Positions 42,104 to 51,529 of a DNA stretch of 64,000 nt are shown piece by piece. Each line of letters begins with the position of its first letter. The stretch's first letter is position 1. The notes under the pieces were generated by a model. It saw only the letters and a list, made by a program, of their open reading frames with translations. It searched no databases and was not told where the DNA came from. The stretch lies in the NCBI GenBank assembly GCA_963834515.1, contig CAWICB010000003.1, positions 790,027-854,026 on the forward strand, given 5' to 3'. Made by a program: the position numbers and the translations under genes. Source of the DNA: RYN-230 sp963834515. GTDB lineage: Bacteria; Actinomycetota; Actinomycetes; Streptosporangiales; Streptosporangiaceae.

Positions 42104-44433
42104 CCGGAGCCCCGGCGGGCCGGGTGGCGGTGCTCGGGATCCGGCATCATGGGCCCGGCTCGGCCCGCTCCGTGCTGGCCGAACTGGACCGGCTGCAGCC
42201 CGCCATGGTGCTGATCGAGGGGCCGGCCGACGCGGCGCCGGTGCTGCCGCTGGCCGCCGACCCGGGGATGGTCCCGCCGGTGGCGCTGCTGGCCTACGCG
42301 CCGGATGCGCGGCGGGTGTCCGCGTTCTGGCCGTACGCGGTGTTCTCCCCGGAGTGGCAGGCCATGACGTGGGCAGCCGCGCATCGGGTGCCGGTCCGGT
42401 TCTGCGACCTGCCCGCGTCGGTGCTGCTGGCCGGCCGCGGCCGGAAACAGCCGGGCGGCGAGCCAGCGCCGCCCGGCCAGCCGGAGTCGCCCGGCCAGCC
42501 GGAGCCGGCGGGCGGCCCGGGCAGGCGGACGAGGTGCAGCCGCCGGGCGAGGGGCAGCGGGATCCGGTGGCCATGCTCGCCGCCGCGGCCGGGTACGACG
42601 ACCCGGAGCGCTGGTGGGAGGACCTGATCGAGTCCCGGCTGGACGGGCCGTCCCCGTTCGGCGCCCTGACCGAGGCCATGGCCCTGGTCCGGGCCGCGGC
42701 GCCGTCCCCGCCGGACGAGCAGCCGCAGGAGCTGTGCCGCGAGGCGTACATGCGCCAGGTGCTGCGGGCCGCGCTCCGGGACACCGTGCGGGCCAGCGCC
42801 GGCGGGCCGGTGGCCGTGGTTTGCGGGGCCTGGCACGCCCCGGCTCTGGCCGGGAAACTCCCGCCCGCCGCGGCCGACGCGGCCGTGCTGCGCGGGCTGC
42901 CGAGGCGGAAGACCGCGCTGGCCTGGGTGCCGTGGACCCATGCCCGGCTGGCCGCCGCGTCCGGTTACGGCGCCGGGATCACCTCGCCGGGCTGGTACCA
43001 CCACCTGTTCACCACCCCCGAGCACAGCGTGATCCGCTGGCTGACCCGGGTCGCGGGCGTACTCCGCGCACACGACCTGCCGGTCTCCTCTGCGCACATC
43101 ATCGAGGCGGCCCGGCTGGCCGATGCCCTGGCCGCCCTGCGCGGCCGCCCGCTGGCCGGCCTGGCCGAGGTGAGTGAGGCCACCGAGGCCGTGCTGTGCG
43201 ACGGCGACCAGCACGCGACCGGATTCGTCACCCGCGACCTGGTGGTGGGCGAACTGCTCGGGACCGTGCCCGACACGGCGCCCGCCGTGCCGCTGGAAGC
43301 CGACCTCCGCGCCCAGGCCCGGGCGGTCCGGCTCCGGCTGGACCCGGCGGAGCGGGCCCTCACCCTGGACTTGCGCTCGGCCGCCGGACGGGCCCGTTCC
43401 GTGCTGCTGCACCGGCTCACCGTGCTCGGTATCGGCTGGGGCACGGCCGCCGAGGATCAAGTCCGCCGGACCGGCACGTTCCGTGAGACGTGGGCGCTGC
43501 GCTGGCGCCCGGAACTGGTCGTGGCCGTAATCGACGCCGCCCCCTGGGGCACCACGGTGGCCGCGGCCGCCACCTCGAAGATCACCGAGGCGGCCCGGAC
43601 GGCCGGGGATGTGGCTGGCGTCAGTGCCGCGGTGGAGAGCGTTCTGCTGGCTGATCTTCCAGCGGCGCTCGGCCCGGTACTGCGCGCGCTCGACGAAAAG
43701 GCGGCCAGGGACGCGGACGTGGCCCGGCTGATGACCGCGGTGCCCGCGCTGGTGCGCGCGGCCCGTTACGGCGATGTGCGGGGCACCGGCACCCGCGCGC
43801 TGGCCGAGGTGATCGACGCGCTCACCGCGCGGGTGTGCGCCGGACTGCCGGCCGCGGTGACCAGCCTGGCCGACGACGCGGCCGCGCGGCTGCGCGGGCG
43901 CTGGACGGGATGCACGCCGCGCTGAGCCTGCACGCCCAAGACGACCAGGGCCGGGCCACCAGGGACCGGTGGATCGCCGCGCTCACCCTGCTGGCCGCCC
44001 GGGCCGATGTGCACGGCCTGCTGACCGGCCGGGTCGTCCGGCTGCTTACCGACGCGGGCGTGCTGGCCCGGGCTGAGGCGGCCCGCCGGTTCGCCGCTCA
44101 CCTGTCGATGGGGGTGCCGGCGGCTGGCCAGGCGGCCTGGGTAGACGGGTTCCTGTCCGGCAGCGGCCTGCTGCTGGTGCACGACCGGGACCTGCTCGGC
44201 ATCCTCGACGACTGGCTGGCCAGCCTGGATGACCGGGACTTCACCGCCGTTTTGCCGCTGCTGCGCCGGACGTTCGGCGGCTTCGCCGCCCCGGAGCTGG
44301 CCCATATCGGGCACGCGGCCCGCCAGCTCACCGGCGGTGGAGGCCTGGCCCGGTGCCGCGGAGCCGGTCGATGCCAGGCCGGGCCGCGGGCGCGCTGCGC
44401 ACCGTGGCCGCGATTCTCGGCGGTGCCCGGTGA
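42100..44433 (+). CDS. DUF5682 family protein (three or more frameshifts)
   Basis: A protein of about 775 residues once frames are joined. It starts VAVLGIRHHGPGSARSV and has LIEGPADAAP, a pattern that recalls the conserved His and Glu of the TraB/ChaN/EreA-like fold; this resemblance is inference. Then WHAPALAG, a second His site, and a long helical C-terminal half. Breaks occur near 42,520, 43,900, 44,345 and 44,400. It follows MoxR with a 4-bp GTGA overlap and its final TGA overlaps the VWA start. Family function is unknown, but it always travels with MoxR and VWA genes. Confidence 0.82.
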
Positions 44434-45850
44434 ACGCGGCCACCCCGGCCGGGCGGGCGGCCGGGCGGGAGGCCGGACGGGTGGTCGGACGGGTGGTCGA
44501 GGAGGAGCGGCTGCGGCGCTGGCGGCTGGTGCTCGGCAGCCCGGCCGGGGCTGCCCTGGGCACCCGGCTGGGCCCGGCCGACCAGGCCATCGACGCCGCG
44601 CTGGGCGCGCTGTACGGCCCCGGCCCGCAGCCCGGCGGCGGGCCCGGGCCCGGCATGCCGGGCGCACCCGGCACGCCCGGCCGGTCTGGTCAGCCGGGCC
44701 GGCCTGGTCAGCCAGGCCCGTCTGGACAGTCCGGCCGGTCTGGACAGTCCGGCCGGTCTGGCCAGCCGGGCGGCAGGCCAGCCGGGGCGGTCTGGCCAGC
44801 CGGGGCAGCCTGATCAGCCGGGGCGGGCCAGGCCGGCGGTCCGCTGGCCTCGGCGCCTCGGCCCCCTCGGTGGCCCGCTGGCTGGGCGACATCCGCCGCT
44901 ACTTCCCGGCCACCGTGGTCCAGGTCATGCAGCGCGACGCGATCGACCGGCTCAACCTGCGACAGCTGCTGCTCGAACCGGAGCTGCTCAAATCCGTCCA
45001 GCCCGACGTGCACCTGATCGGCACCCTGCTCAGCCTGAACAAGGTCATGCCCGAGACGGCCAAGGCGACTGCGCGGCAGGTGGTGGCTGGCGTGGTGGCC
45101 GAGGTGGAGCGGCGGATCGCCAACCGCACCCGGGCCGCGGTGTCCGGCGCGCTGAACCGGGCCGCCCGGTCCCGGCGGCCCAAGCCGCGCGACATCGACT
45201 GGAACCGCACCATCGCCGCCAACCTGACCCGTTATCTGCCCGAGCATCGCACTGTGGTGCCCGAACGTCTCGTCGGGTACGGGCGGCGGCAGCAAGCGGT
45301 GGCCCGCGACGTGGTGCTGGCCATCGACCAGTCCGGCTCGATGGCATCGTCCGTCGTGTACGCGGCCGTGTTCGGTGCCGTGCTGGCCTCGATCCGGGCG
45401 CTCAAGACGTCGCTCGTCGTGTTCGACACGGCCGTAGTCAACCTGACCGGGAAGCTGGCCGACCCGGTGGACATCCTGTTCGGCGTCCAGGCTCGGCGGC
45501 GGCACCGACATCAACCAGGCTGTTGCGTACAGCCAGACGCTCATCACCCGGCCGCGGGACTCGGTCCTGGTGCTGATCTCCGACCTGTTCGAAGGCGGCG
45601 CGGGTGACCAGATGCTGGCCCGGATGGCCGCGCTCAAGGCCGCCGGGGTGCAGGTGATAGTGCTGCTGGCGCTGTCCGACGACGGGGCGCCCGCCTTCGA
45701 CAAGGACGACGCGGCCGCCCTGGCCGGGCTGGGCGTGCCTGCGTTCGCGTGCACCCCGGACGCGTTCCCCGACCTGCTGGCCACGGCCATCGAGGGTGGC
45801 GACCTAGCCGCCTGGGCGCACCGCCAGGACCGCGCCCGCGCGGTGCCGGC
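44430..45850 (+). CDS. VWA-domain protein with collagen-like linker (frameshifts)
   Basis: The N-terminal 50 residues are helical (RVVEEERLRRWRLVLGSP). A Gly-Pro-Ser/Gln/Arg-rich, collagen-like linker follows, then a conserved domain (VARWLGDIRRYFPATVVQVM, LGTLLSLNKVMPE-like) and a von Willebrand A domain with the MIDAS motif DQSGSMASS and later LVLISDLFEGG. The VWA domain likely binds a metal-dependent ligand presented by the MoxR ATPase. Breaks near 44,800 and 45,490. No stop is found at the natural end; the frame runs on into the kinase fragment, so the end at 45,850 is estimated. Confidence 0.8.
44640..44800. repeat. Collagen-like coding repeat
   Basis: Degenerate 9- to 27-bp repeats rich in GGCCGGTCTGG and ACAGTCCGG encode Gly-x-x triplets (GQSGRSGQSGRSGQ) in the VWA linker. 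A frameshift follows directly after the array, where long-read indels or slippage are most likely. Confidence 0.7.
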
Positions 45851-45954
45851 GGCAGCGGACAGGCTGGGCAGCTGGCCTGCGATCCGGCAGCCGCCAGGCC
45901 TCGCTGGTCCGGGCGGCCCCGCCGACCCGGGCGGCCCGGCCGGCCCCGCTGGTC

Positions 45955-46272
45955 CCGCACCGGCCCCGGCGGGCTGGTTCGTGCTCGTGGCCGGCTGGCC
46001 CGCGTCCGGCAAGAGCACGCTGGCCCGGGCGCTGGCCGCCGAGCTCGGCCTGCCGCTGCTGGCCAAGGACGAGATCAAGGAAGCGCTGATGGATGGGCTT
46101 CGGCCAGGCCGCGGACGGTGGCGCAGTCCCGCCGCCTGGGCCGGGCGGCCCGCGCTCGCCCAGGATCGGCCCGGTGCTGGCGGTGGACACCTCTGGGCCG
46201 GTGGACATCCCACGGCTCGCGGCCGCGCTGGCCGGCCTGCTCGGCCCACCGCCTGGTACCGGCTTACCGTAG
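45955..46272 (+). pseudogene. P-loop kinase (AAA_33-like), internally deleted
   Basis: The start is a clean zeta-toxin/AAA_33 type kinase: FVLVAGWPASGKSTLARALA and LLAKDEIKEALMDGL, with Walker A and the substrate-lid region. Then the reading frame shifts and about 100 residues of the kinase core are missing, yet the last part, AVDTSGPVDIPRLAAALAGLL to TAG 46,270-46,272, is present in a third frame. So the gene has a frameshift and an internal deletion. It runs in-frame from the VWA gene with a Gly/Pro/Ala linker, so a true VWA-kinase fusion cannot be excluded. Confidence 0.65.
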
Positions 46273-46276
46273 TAGC

Positions 46277-46527
46277 GTGATAACAGTCGAGCGGGTGCAG
46301 ACCGGCGTCCGGATGGAACGCAGCCTGCTGAAGGTGCTGGAGGGCCTGCGGCCGAATACCTGGACATGTCGCTCGCGGACCTGCTGGAAGGCGTGGTGCT
46401 GCACGCGCGTTTCGAGGGCCAGCCACCGTTCTCCGCAGAAACCCAGCAGGTCATCGCGGAACTCAAGAAGATCTACGGCTGCGCGCTGACCGCCGCGGAC
46501 AGCCACCAGCTCAGCGAGCCGGGCTAA
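46277..46527 (+). CDS. Small conserved actinobacterial protein (one frameshift)
   Basis: About 83 residues once joined: VITVERVQTGVRMERSLLK, then LAEYLDMSLADLLEGVVLHA, PPFSAETQQVIAELKKIYG and TAADSHQLSEPG to TAA. The type is a small ribbon-helix-helix-like protein common in Streptomyces, where it is often near regulators. A +1 slip near 46,345 disrupts the frame. GTG 46,277 follows ACCGTAGTAG, so the mRNA may be leaderless. Function unknown. Confidence 0.65.
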
Positions 46528-46665
46528 CCCCCTTTTTACCGAACGCTGCGCAGAGCGCCTGGCACCCGGCCCCGCGCGGTGTGCGGGATGCTCAGCGAAT
46601 GCATGCCGGTGCTCGGCGGGCGTTCCGGTGCTCGGCGGGGGGTGTCTGCCGGTGCTCGGTACGCG

Positions 46666-46805
46666 CGTGCCGGTGCTCAGCGGGTTTCTGCGGTGCCGGG
46701 CGGGTGCGTGCCGGTGCTCAGCGGGTTTCTGCCGGTGCCGGGCAGGTGCGTGCCGGTGCTCAGCGGGTTTCTGCCGGTGCCGGGCAGGTGCGTGCCGGTG
46801 CTCAG
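46666..46805. repeat. 42-bp tandem repeat at end of the methyltransferase gene
   Basis: Units of 41-42 bp starting CGTGCCGGTGCTCAGCGGGT begin at 46,666, 46,707, 46,749 and 46,791; the last is partial. Related shorter fragments precede them from about 46,600. Any frame reads as low-complexity. The array touches the stop codon of the convergent methyltransferase gene. It has no spacers, so it is not a CRISPR. Confidence 0.85.
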
Positions 46806-47987
46806 AACCCGTCGCCGGACAGCACGCCGCCGCTGATGGCTCGCTGCCGCCAGCCGGCCAGGGCCGGGTCAACCGGGATTGCCGCGGTGCCGGGCGGGGT
46901 CGCGACCAGGATCTCGGACAGCCGCCCGGCCAGCCGGATGCCCTGGACCAGGGTGACGTCATCGCCGGCCCCGCGCAGCAGGCCCGCGGTGCTGAGTTCG
47001 GCGTCCGCGATGACCGTGACCCGCCCATGCCGGCCAAACGCGGCCGGGAGCTGGCGCCAGAACGGTCCCAGCCCATCGGCGACCCGCAGGCCGCGCCGAC
47101 CGCACGGTTCCACGGCGGGTTCGTGATGACCTGGCCGAGCAGGCCGGGCCGGAACAGCGCCACCCCGGCGTCGGCCCGGACGAACCGCACCGGCACGCCG
47201 GCCGCGGCTGCGTTGGCCCGGGCGTTGCCCAGCCGGGCGGCGTCGAGGTCGGCGGCGACCACCCGGGCGGCGGGGTCGGCCAGCGCGGCCTCGACCGGGA
47301 TCGTCCCGTCGCCACAGAACGGGTCGGCGATGACGCCGCCGGTCGGGTGCCGGGCGATCCGGGCCAGCGCGGCCGCCACCGGCGGGTGCAGGCTGCCCGG
47401 ACCGGTTCGTACCTTCCAGCCCCGGCGGTGCAGCGGCCGGCAGGCCCGCAGCGTCACCAGCACCTCGGTGCCGTGCAGGAACAACCGGACGGTCAGGTCA
47501 GTGCCGCCCGTCGGCCAGTCACCCGCCCCGGCCGAACGCGACACGTACCGCCCCCCGAGCACCGGCCCCAGCACGCCACCCGCGGTGTCCTCGACCGCGT
47601 AGCGGTTGTACGTGCGCTGCCCGGACAGGCTGGCCACCACGTCGAACGTCGGCTTGCCCGGGAGGTCGCGCACGTCCCGCAGCGCGGCCAGCGGCAGGCC
47701 AGGCCGAGCTGGCCGAGCCGCGCGGCCAGCACCGGAAGGGAGGTGCGGGTGTGGTCCACCCCGGGCACCGTGCCCACCTCGAGGAACAGGTCGTCTGCGG
47801 TGCGCAGCGTCAGCAGTTCCGGGGTGAGCCGGGCCACGGTGAAGCTGACCTGCCGCGGCGCCAGCCGCAAGCTGGAAGCGCCGGGTCTGCCGCCGGGTCC
47901 GCCGCCGGTGGCAGAGCCGCTGGCGATCTCGTCGGCCAGGATCCATTCCAGCCCCGGACGCACGCACGCTATGAGGACGTGACCCAT
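46802..47987 (-). CDS. THUMP/UPF0020-type RNA methyltransferase (frameshifts)
   Basis: About 390 residues when joined. It starts MGHVLIACVRPGLEWILADE, has a THUMP-like middle (GKPTFDVVASLSGQRTYNRY), then the SAM site GGVIADPFCGDGTIPVEAAL and the catalytic VITNPPWNRAVG, the NPPW signature of N2-guanine/N6-adenine RNA methylases. Best resemblance is to tRNA guanine-6-N2 methylases of the TrmN/Trm14 type. Breaks near 47,720 and 47,090. ATG 47,987 shares bases with the stop of the GNAT gene (TGATG). Ends at 46,802 at the tandem repeat. Confidence 0.8.
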
Positions 47988-48517
47988 CAGCCGGGCCCGG
48001 AGTCCAGCAGCTGGTCGAGGCGTGAGTCCTGCCATCGGCGGCGATCTCGAGGTACTCCGGGGCCAGCCCCAAGCGGCGAAGCCGCTACGCTCCAGGACCC
48101 GCTGCGACCTGACGTTGTCCACCCGGGTCCGGCCTCGAGCCGGTGCAGGCCCAGGTCCTGGAACGCCAGCTTGATCATGTCCCGGACGGCCGCGGTGGCC
48201 AGGCCGCGCCCGTTGTCCGCGGCGCCCAGCCAGTAGCCGACGCTGGCCGACTGGAACGCGCCGCGCACCACGGTGTTCAGCGTGATCCGGCCCGCGATGC
48301 CGCCGGACTCGCGCACGATGACGTGCGGTACCTTGACCCCTTGCGCGTACTGGGCCAGTGAGCCCAGGATGTCGGCGCGCTGCCCGTCCTCGGTGAAATA
48401 GTCCTCGCCGCGGACCGGCTCCCGCGGGGCCAGGAACTCGCGGTTGGCCCGGACCAGCCGGGCCAGCGCCGGGGCGTCGTGGGGGGTGATCAGCCGGGTA
48501 ACGCTCACACCCTTCAT
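47987..48517 (-). CDS. GNAT acetyltransferase, RimJ/RimL-like (frameshifts)
   Basis: An N-acetyltransferase of about 175 residues. Features: VTRLITPHDAPALARLVRAN, the acetyl-CoA strand region GYWLGAADNGRGLATAAVRDM and, in a second frame, DNVRSQRVLERSGF, both hallmarks of the RimJ/RimL family that acetylates ribosomal protein N-termini or small molecules. A third frame holds GLAPEYLEIAADG. Two small indels around 48,060-48,130 are enough to explain this. ATG 48,517 is in frame with a GTG at 48,508. It overlaps the methyltransferase start. Confidence 0.78.
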   Translation of the reverse strand: MKGVSVTRLITPHDAPALARLVRANREFLAPREPVRGEDYFTEDGQRADILGSLAQYAQGVKVPHVIVRESGGIAGRITLNTVVRGAFQSASVGYWLGAADNGRGLATAAVRDMIKLAFQDLGLHRLEAGPGWTTSGRSGSWSVAASPLGAGPGVPRDRRRWQDSRLDQLLDSGPG

Positions 48518-48614
48518 CGTCCCAGCCCGCGCTCTGTGCCGCGTCCCGCGTCCAGCCGCGAGGCCCGGTGGAGTCGCTAACCGGATCCGCTCCAGCCACC
48601 AGGGCCCGGTCACT

Positions 48615-48643
48615 CGCTCCCGTCAGAGACTCCAACGGGAGCG
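48615..48643. terminator. Hairpin in the 48,518-48,840 gap
   Basis: CGCTCCCGT (48,615-48,623) and ACGGGAGCG (48,635-48,643) flank an 11-base loop. Just after it come three near-repeats of the form TCCCattga/actgg/gtgga. Together with the palindrome at 48,725 this is all I see in the 323-bp gap. Confidence 0.4.
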
Positions 48644-48724
48644 GACCGCAGGTCCCATTGATCCCACTGGTCCCGTGGACCATACCAGCACCGGCACCGG
48701 GCTGACTCTGGCCCGACCGGGGCA

Positions 48725-48793
48725 TCTCTTCACGGATCCGGTGCAGTGGATGCCCGTTTTATCCGGTGATGGCGGACCGAATCCGTGAAGAGA
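48725..48793. repeat. Long palindrome, TTCACGGATTCGGT family, copy B
   Basis: Arms TCTCTTCACGGATCCGGT (48,725-48,742) and its complement (48,776-48,793) match at 17 of 18 positions around a 33-base loop containing a further ATCCGGT. The arm matches copy A at 13,191 in TCACGGATTCGGT except for one base. It lies in the gap 48,518-48,840 between two leftward genes, so it could terminate or process the upstream transcript. Confidence 0.6.
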
Positions 48794-48840
48794 GCGCAGC
48801 TGCCGTCCAGGCCGCATGTTCGGGACGGCGCCGCGCATGA

Positions 48841-49398
48841 TCACGATTCCGGTGTCGGGCCGGCTGGCTCATCGGGGATGTAGAACATCCGCAGCTGCAT
48901 GGGCCGGGCTCCGGGCGGCGCGTCCTGTGCCGTGTGACCGTACTTGTGCAGCAGCGCGATGTACTCGTCGTGCAGCGCCTCCAGGTCCTCGGCGGTGTAG
49001 TACCCGTCGGCCCGGGAGGCCTTGGCCCACTTCCCGTGCTGGCGGGCGTCGCGGATGAAGCGGTTGACCAGTTCGATCTCGCCCGGGATCTGCCCGGCGC
49101 GCCATTCATCCAGCGCGGCCCGTTCCTGGAGGCTGAGGCTGTCGTAGTCCGGCTCGCGCAAGTCCACGGGGAACGTGCGCCACCAGCGCTCCCGGCCGTT
49201 CGCGCGCTCGGGGACCTCCTCGATGACCCCGGCATCGGCGAGCACCCGCAGGTGGTAGCTGGTGGTCCCGGTGTTCTCACCCAGGGCCTGCGCGATCGTG
49301 GTAGACGTTGCGGACCCGTGCTCGTCGAGATGCCGCAGCATCTCCTGGCGCAGCGGATGCCCTGGTGCGTGCTGCTCGGAGTGCGTACTCCCGGCCAC
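48841..49398 (-). CDS. ArsR-type winged-helix regulator, N-terminus probably truncated
   Basis: About 185 residues. HPLRQEMLRHLDEHGSATST, IAQALGENTGTTSYHLRVLADAG and RERWWRTFP form the winged helix; a C-terminal helical region (EIELVNRFIRDARQHGKWAKA) follows, matching a large actinobacterial family. Relatives have another ~20 residues before HPLR, which are missing, and the available GTG 49,398 gives a short unrelated lead-in (VAGSTHSEQH). The truncation point coincides with that of the membrane-protein fragment on the other strand, implying a deletion between them. Stop beside a TGATCA palindrome motif. Confidence 0.75.
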   Translation of the reverse strand: MAGSTHSEQHAPGHPLRQEMLRHLDEHGSATSTTIAQALGENTGTTSYHLRVLADAGVIEEVPERANGRERWWRTFPVDLREPDYDSLSLQERAALDEWRAGQIPGEIELVNRFIRDARQHGKWAKASRADGYYTAEDLEALHDEYIALLHKYGHTAQDAPPGARPMQLRMFYIPDEPAGPTPES

Positions 49399-49404
49399 CG
49401 CCCA

Positions 49405-49686
49405 GGCCCAGCACTGGTCGCTGGTCTGGACCGGCCTGGACGCGGCGGAAGCCGCTCGCCGCACTGGCCACCGCGGTGCTGCTGGCCCACGGCGACCGCC
49501 GGGCCGCGCTGACCGCGAGCGGCCGGCGGCGCGCTGCTGCTTACCGACGCCTGGTTCGACGTCTGCACCTCCGCGCCCGGCCTTGATCACGCGCTGGCGG
49601 TGGCCGAGGCCGCTTTCGTCGAAGTGCCGCTGGCTGTGCGCGGCCGGCTGCTGGCCGTCACGCTGACTAAACCCACCCGCCATTAA
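49405..49686 (+). pseudogene. Fragment of a polytopic membrane protein
   Basis: Only the C-terminal ~90 residues are recognisable, spread over two frames: LAALATAVLLAHGDRRAAL, then ALLLTDAWFDVCTSAPGLDH and ALAVAEAAFVEVPLAVRG to TAA near 49,685. This resembles the last two helices of a common four-helix actinobacterial membrane protein. The first half is absent. It starts where the divergent regulator on the minus strand is cut, suggesting one deletion removed both 5' ends. Confidence 0.5.
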
Positions 49687-49754
49687 CGGGCGGCCCAAAG
49701 GGCCATCCGAAATTAGGCCAGCACTTCGGCCCGATAATACCCCGCGACGCCCAA

Positions 49755-49799
49755 TGATCAACTGATTGGTGCTGCTGGGACACACCAATCGGTTGATCA
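49755..49799. terminator. Inverted repeat after the membrane-protein fragment
   Basis: TGATCAACTGATTGGTG (49,755-49,771) pairs with 49,783-49,799 at 16 of 17 positions around an 11-base loop. TGATCAACTGAT recalls the palindrome at 37,211-37,232. Between 49,687 and 49,919 I see nothing else coding. Confidence 0.5.
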
Positions 49800-49919
49800 C
49801 GTTGCGGGCGGCGCGGGCGTTCCGCTGAGCGCGCGGGTGCCGCAGCTGTGCCGCGGCCGGCCGCTTTACCCTGGCGGGGCCCGCCGCCCCGGGCATCCTC
49901 CCGAGGGGAAGGCCAGGAT

Positions 49920-50439
49920 ATGGCGATTTATCAGCACATACGTCACCCGCGGATCGCATCCCGGCTGGCGACAAACCGGTCAAGGTAGCCGACCTGCTGC
50001 CCCGGGGCTCGGCCGTCAACCGGTTCAACACCAAGGTCGCCCTGGTCATCACCACGGTCGTCGGCAGCATGTGGTGTGCGTACGCCTTCGCCCTGTTCGA
50101 CCTGATCAGCCTGCCGGACGCGATCCGCGCCGGTACCCCGGCGGTGGTCTCCTGGGTCGCGCAGACGTTCCTCCAGCTGGTCCTGCTCAGCGTGATCATG
50201 GTCGGGCAGAACGTCCAGGGCGCCGCGGCGGACAAGCGGGCGCGGCCACGTTCCACGACGCCAGCGCGACCCTGCACGAGGTCACGCACGTGCAGGGCCA
50301 CCTGGCCGCCCAGGACGAACTGCTGACCCGGATCGCGGAGCAGATCGGCCTCGATCCGGTGCCAGTCATCGACACCCCGCCGGACGAGGCGACGGCTGGG
50401 CCGGACGAGGCGACGGCTGCGCCGGACGAGGGGGACTGA
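49920..50439 (+). CDS. DUF1003-like small membrane protein (frameshifts)
   Basis: About 170 residues when joined: MAIYQHIRHPRIASRLA, KVADLLPRGSAVNRFNTKVA, one helix (LVITTVVGSMWCAYAFALFDL), a loop, a second helix (TFLQLVLLSVIMVGQNVQ), then a helical tail (ATLHEVTHVQGHLAAQDELL) and a Pro/Asp/Glu/Ala repeat at the C-terminus. The two-helix plan with GQNVQ and the following HD-rich tail resembles DUF1003. Shifts near 49,977 and 50,250. ATG 49,920 has AGGGGAAGG upstream. Function unknown. Confidence 0.65.
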
Positions 50440-50565
50440 GCGCCAGCCGGGCGGGGGGCGGACCTGGAATGGCAGGCGAGCTTATTGATAGCCACATTAT
50501 GAGAATTTACGATTGGCTCACGCGCGGCTGCCCGTGGCCGCGCCGAAGGGAGAGGCACCCCTCTT

Positions 50566-51433
50566 ATGCGCCGTCCTCGTCTGCTCAGCCTCGCTTTACT
50601 CGCCTGCCTGCCCGCGGCGGGCCTGCTGCTGGCCGTCGGCACCGCCGCAGGCGCCAGCACCGCCGCAGGCGCCAGCACCGCCGCGGCCCCGGGCGGCCAG
50701 GCGGCCGCCGCAGCCCGGACCCTGCTTCAGCACCTCTCGGTCGGCCAGCACCCGGCCGATCAGCGGGTAGCCGGGCATTCGGCCCGGATCAAGGGCCTGT
50801 CCCAGGTGAGCAGCACGAACTGGTCCGGCTACGCCGACGTGAACAGCACGTTCAGCAACGTCACGGCCCGCTGGACCGAACCCTCGGTCAGGTGTACGTC
50901 CCAGACGTCACTGGCTGCGTTCTGGGTCGGTATCAACGGTTACAGCAGCAGCACGGTGGAGCAGGATGGCACCCTGGCCGAGTGCTATCTGGGCACGCCC
51001 TACTACTACACGTGGTGGGAGATGTATCCCAGCAATGACATCCAGGTCGTCGGCTCGACGCTGCACGCCCGGTGACTCCATCTCCGCGTCGGTAGCCCGC
51101 AGCGGTACCAGCTACACCCTGGCGGTAACCGACTCCAGCCGCTCCGGCGACAGCTTCAGCACCGCCCAGGCGTGCTCGAGCTGTGCCAACTCCAGTGCGG
51201 AGTGGATCGCGGAGGCGCCCAGCGGGTCCAGCGGCGTCTACCCGCTATCCCGATTCGGCACGTGGGCCGCGTCGAAGGCCACGGACACCGGCAGTTCCGG
51301 CTCCGGGGTCATCTCCACCTACGCCGACAACGAGATCACGATGATCGACTCCGCGGGACGGGTCAAGGCGCAGCCTGGGGCCTTGAACGCCAGCGGGAAC
51401 GGCTTCTCGGTCAGCTGGGAGCGCAGCTCCTAG
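50566..51433 (+). CDS. Secreted G1 (eqolisin) glutamic peptidase (one frameshift)
   Basis: Sec signal peptide at the start (MRRPRLLSLALLACLPAAGL), then an Ala/Gly linker. The mature part has NWSGYA, FWVGING, VEQDGTLAEC, WWEMYP and SAEWIAEAP, the order of G1 peptidases. The catalytic pair is probably the Gln in VEQDG and the Glu in SAEWIAE, 79 residues apart, close to the 83-86 seen in fungal members. The frame breaks at ~51,072: one extra G in the codons for LHPGDS. ATG 50,566 is preceded by AAGGGAGAGG. G1 peptidases act in acid; the host may live in an acid soil. Confidence 0.85.
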
Positions 51434-51529
51434 CCGGGCGGCAGACGTGGCGGCCCGGCCCGGGCTCATCCCGGGCCGGGCCGGTGGCCGTGGCCCAGCC
51501 TCGTGTCCGCGGCAGCGGCCGGGCTGGCC

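Noticed and set aside
46600..46805. Repeat array considered as CRISPR
   Set aside because: Units are directly adjacent with no unique spacers and no cas genes nearby.
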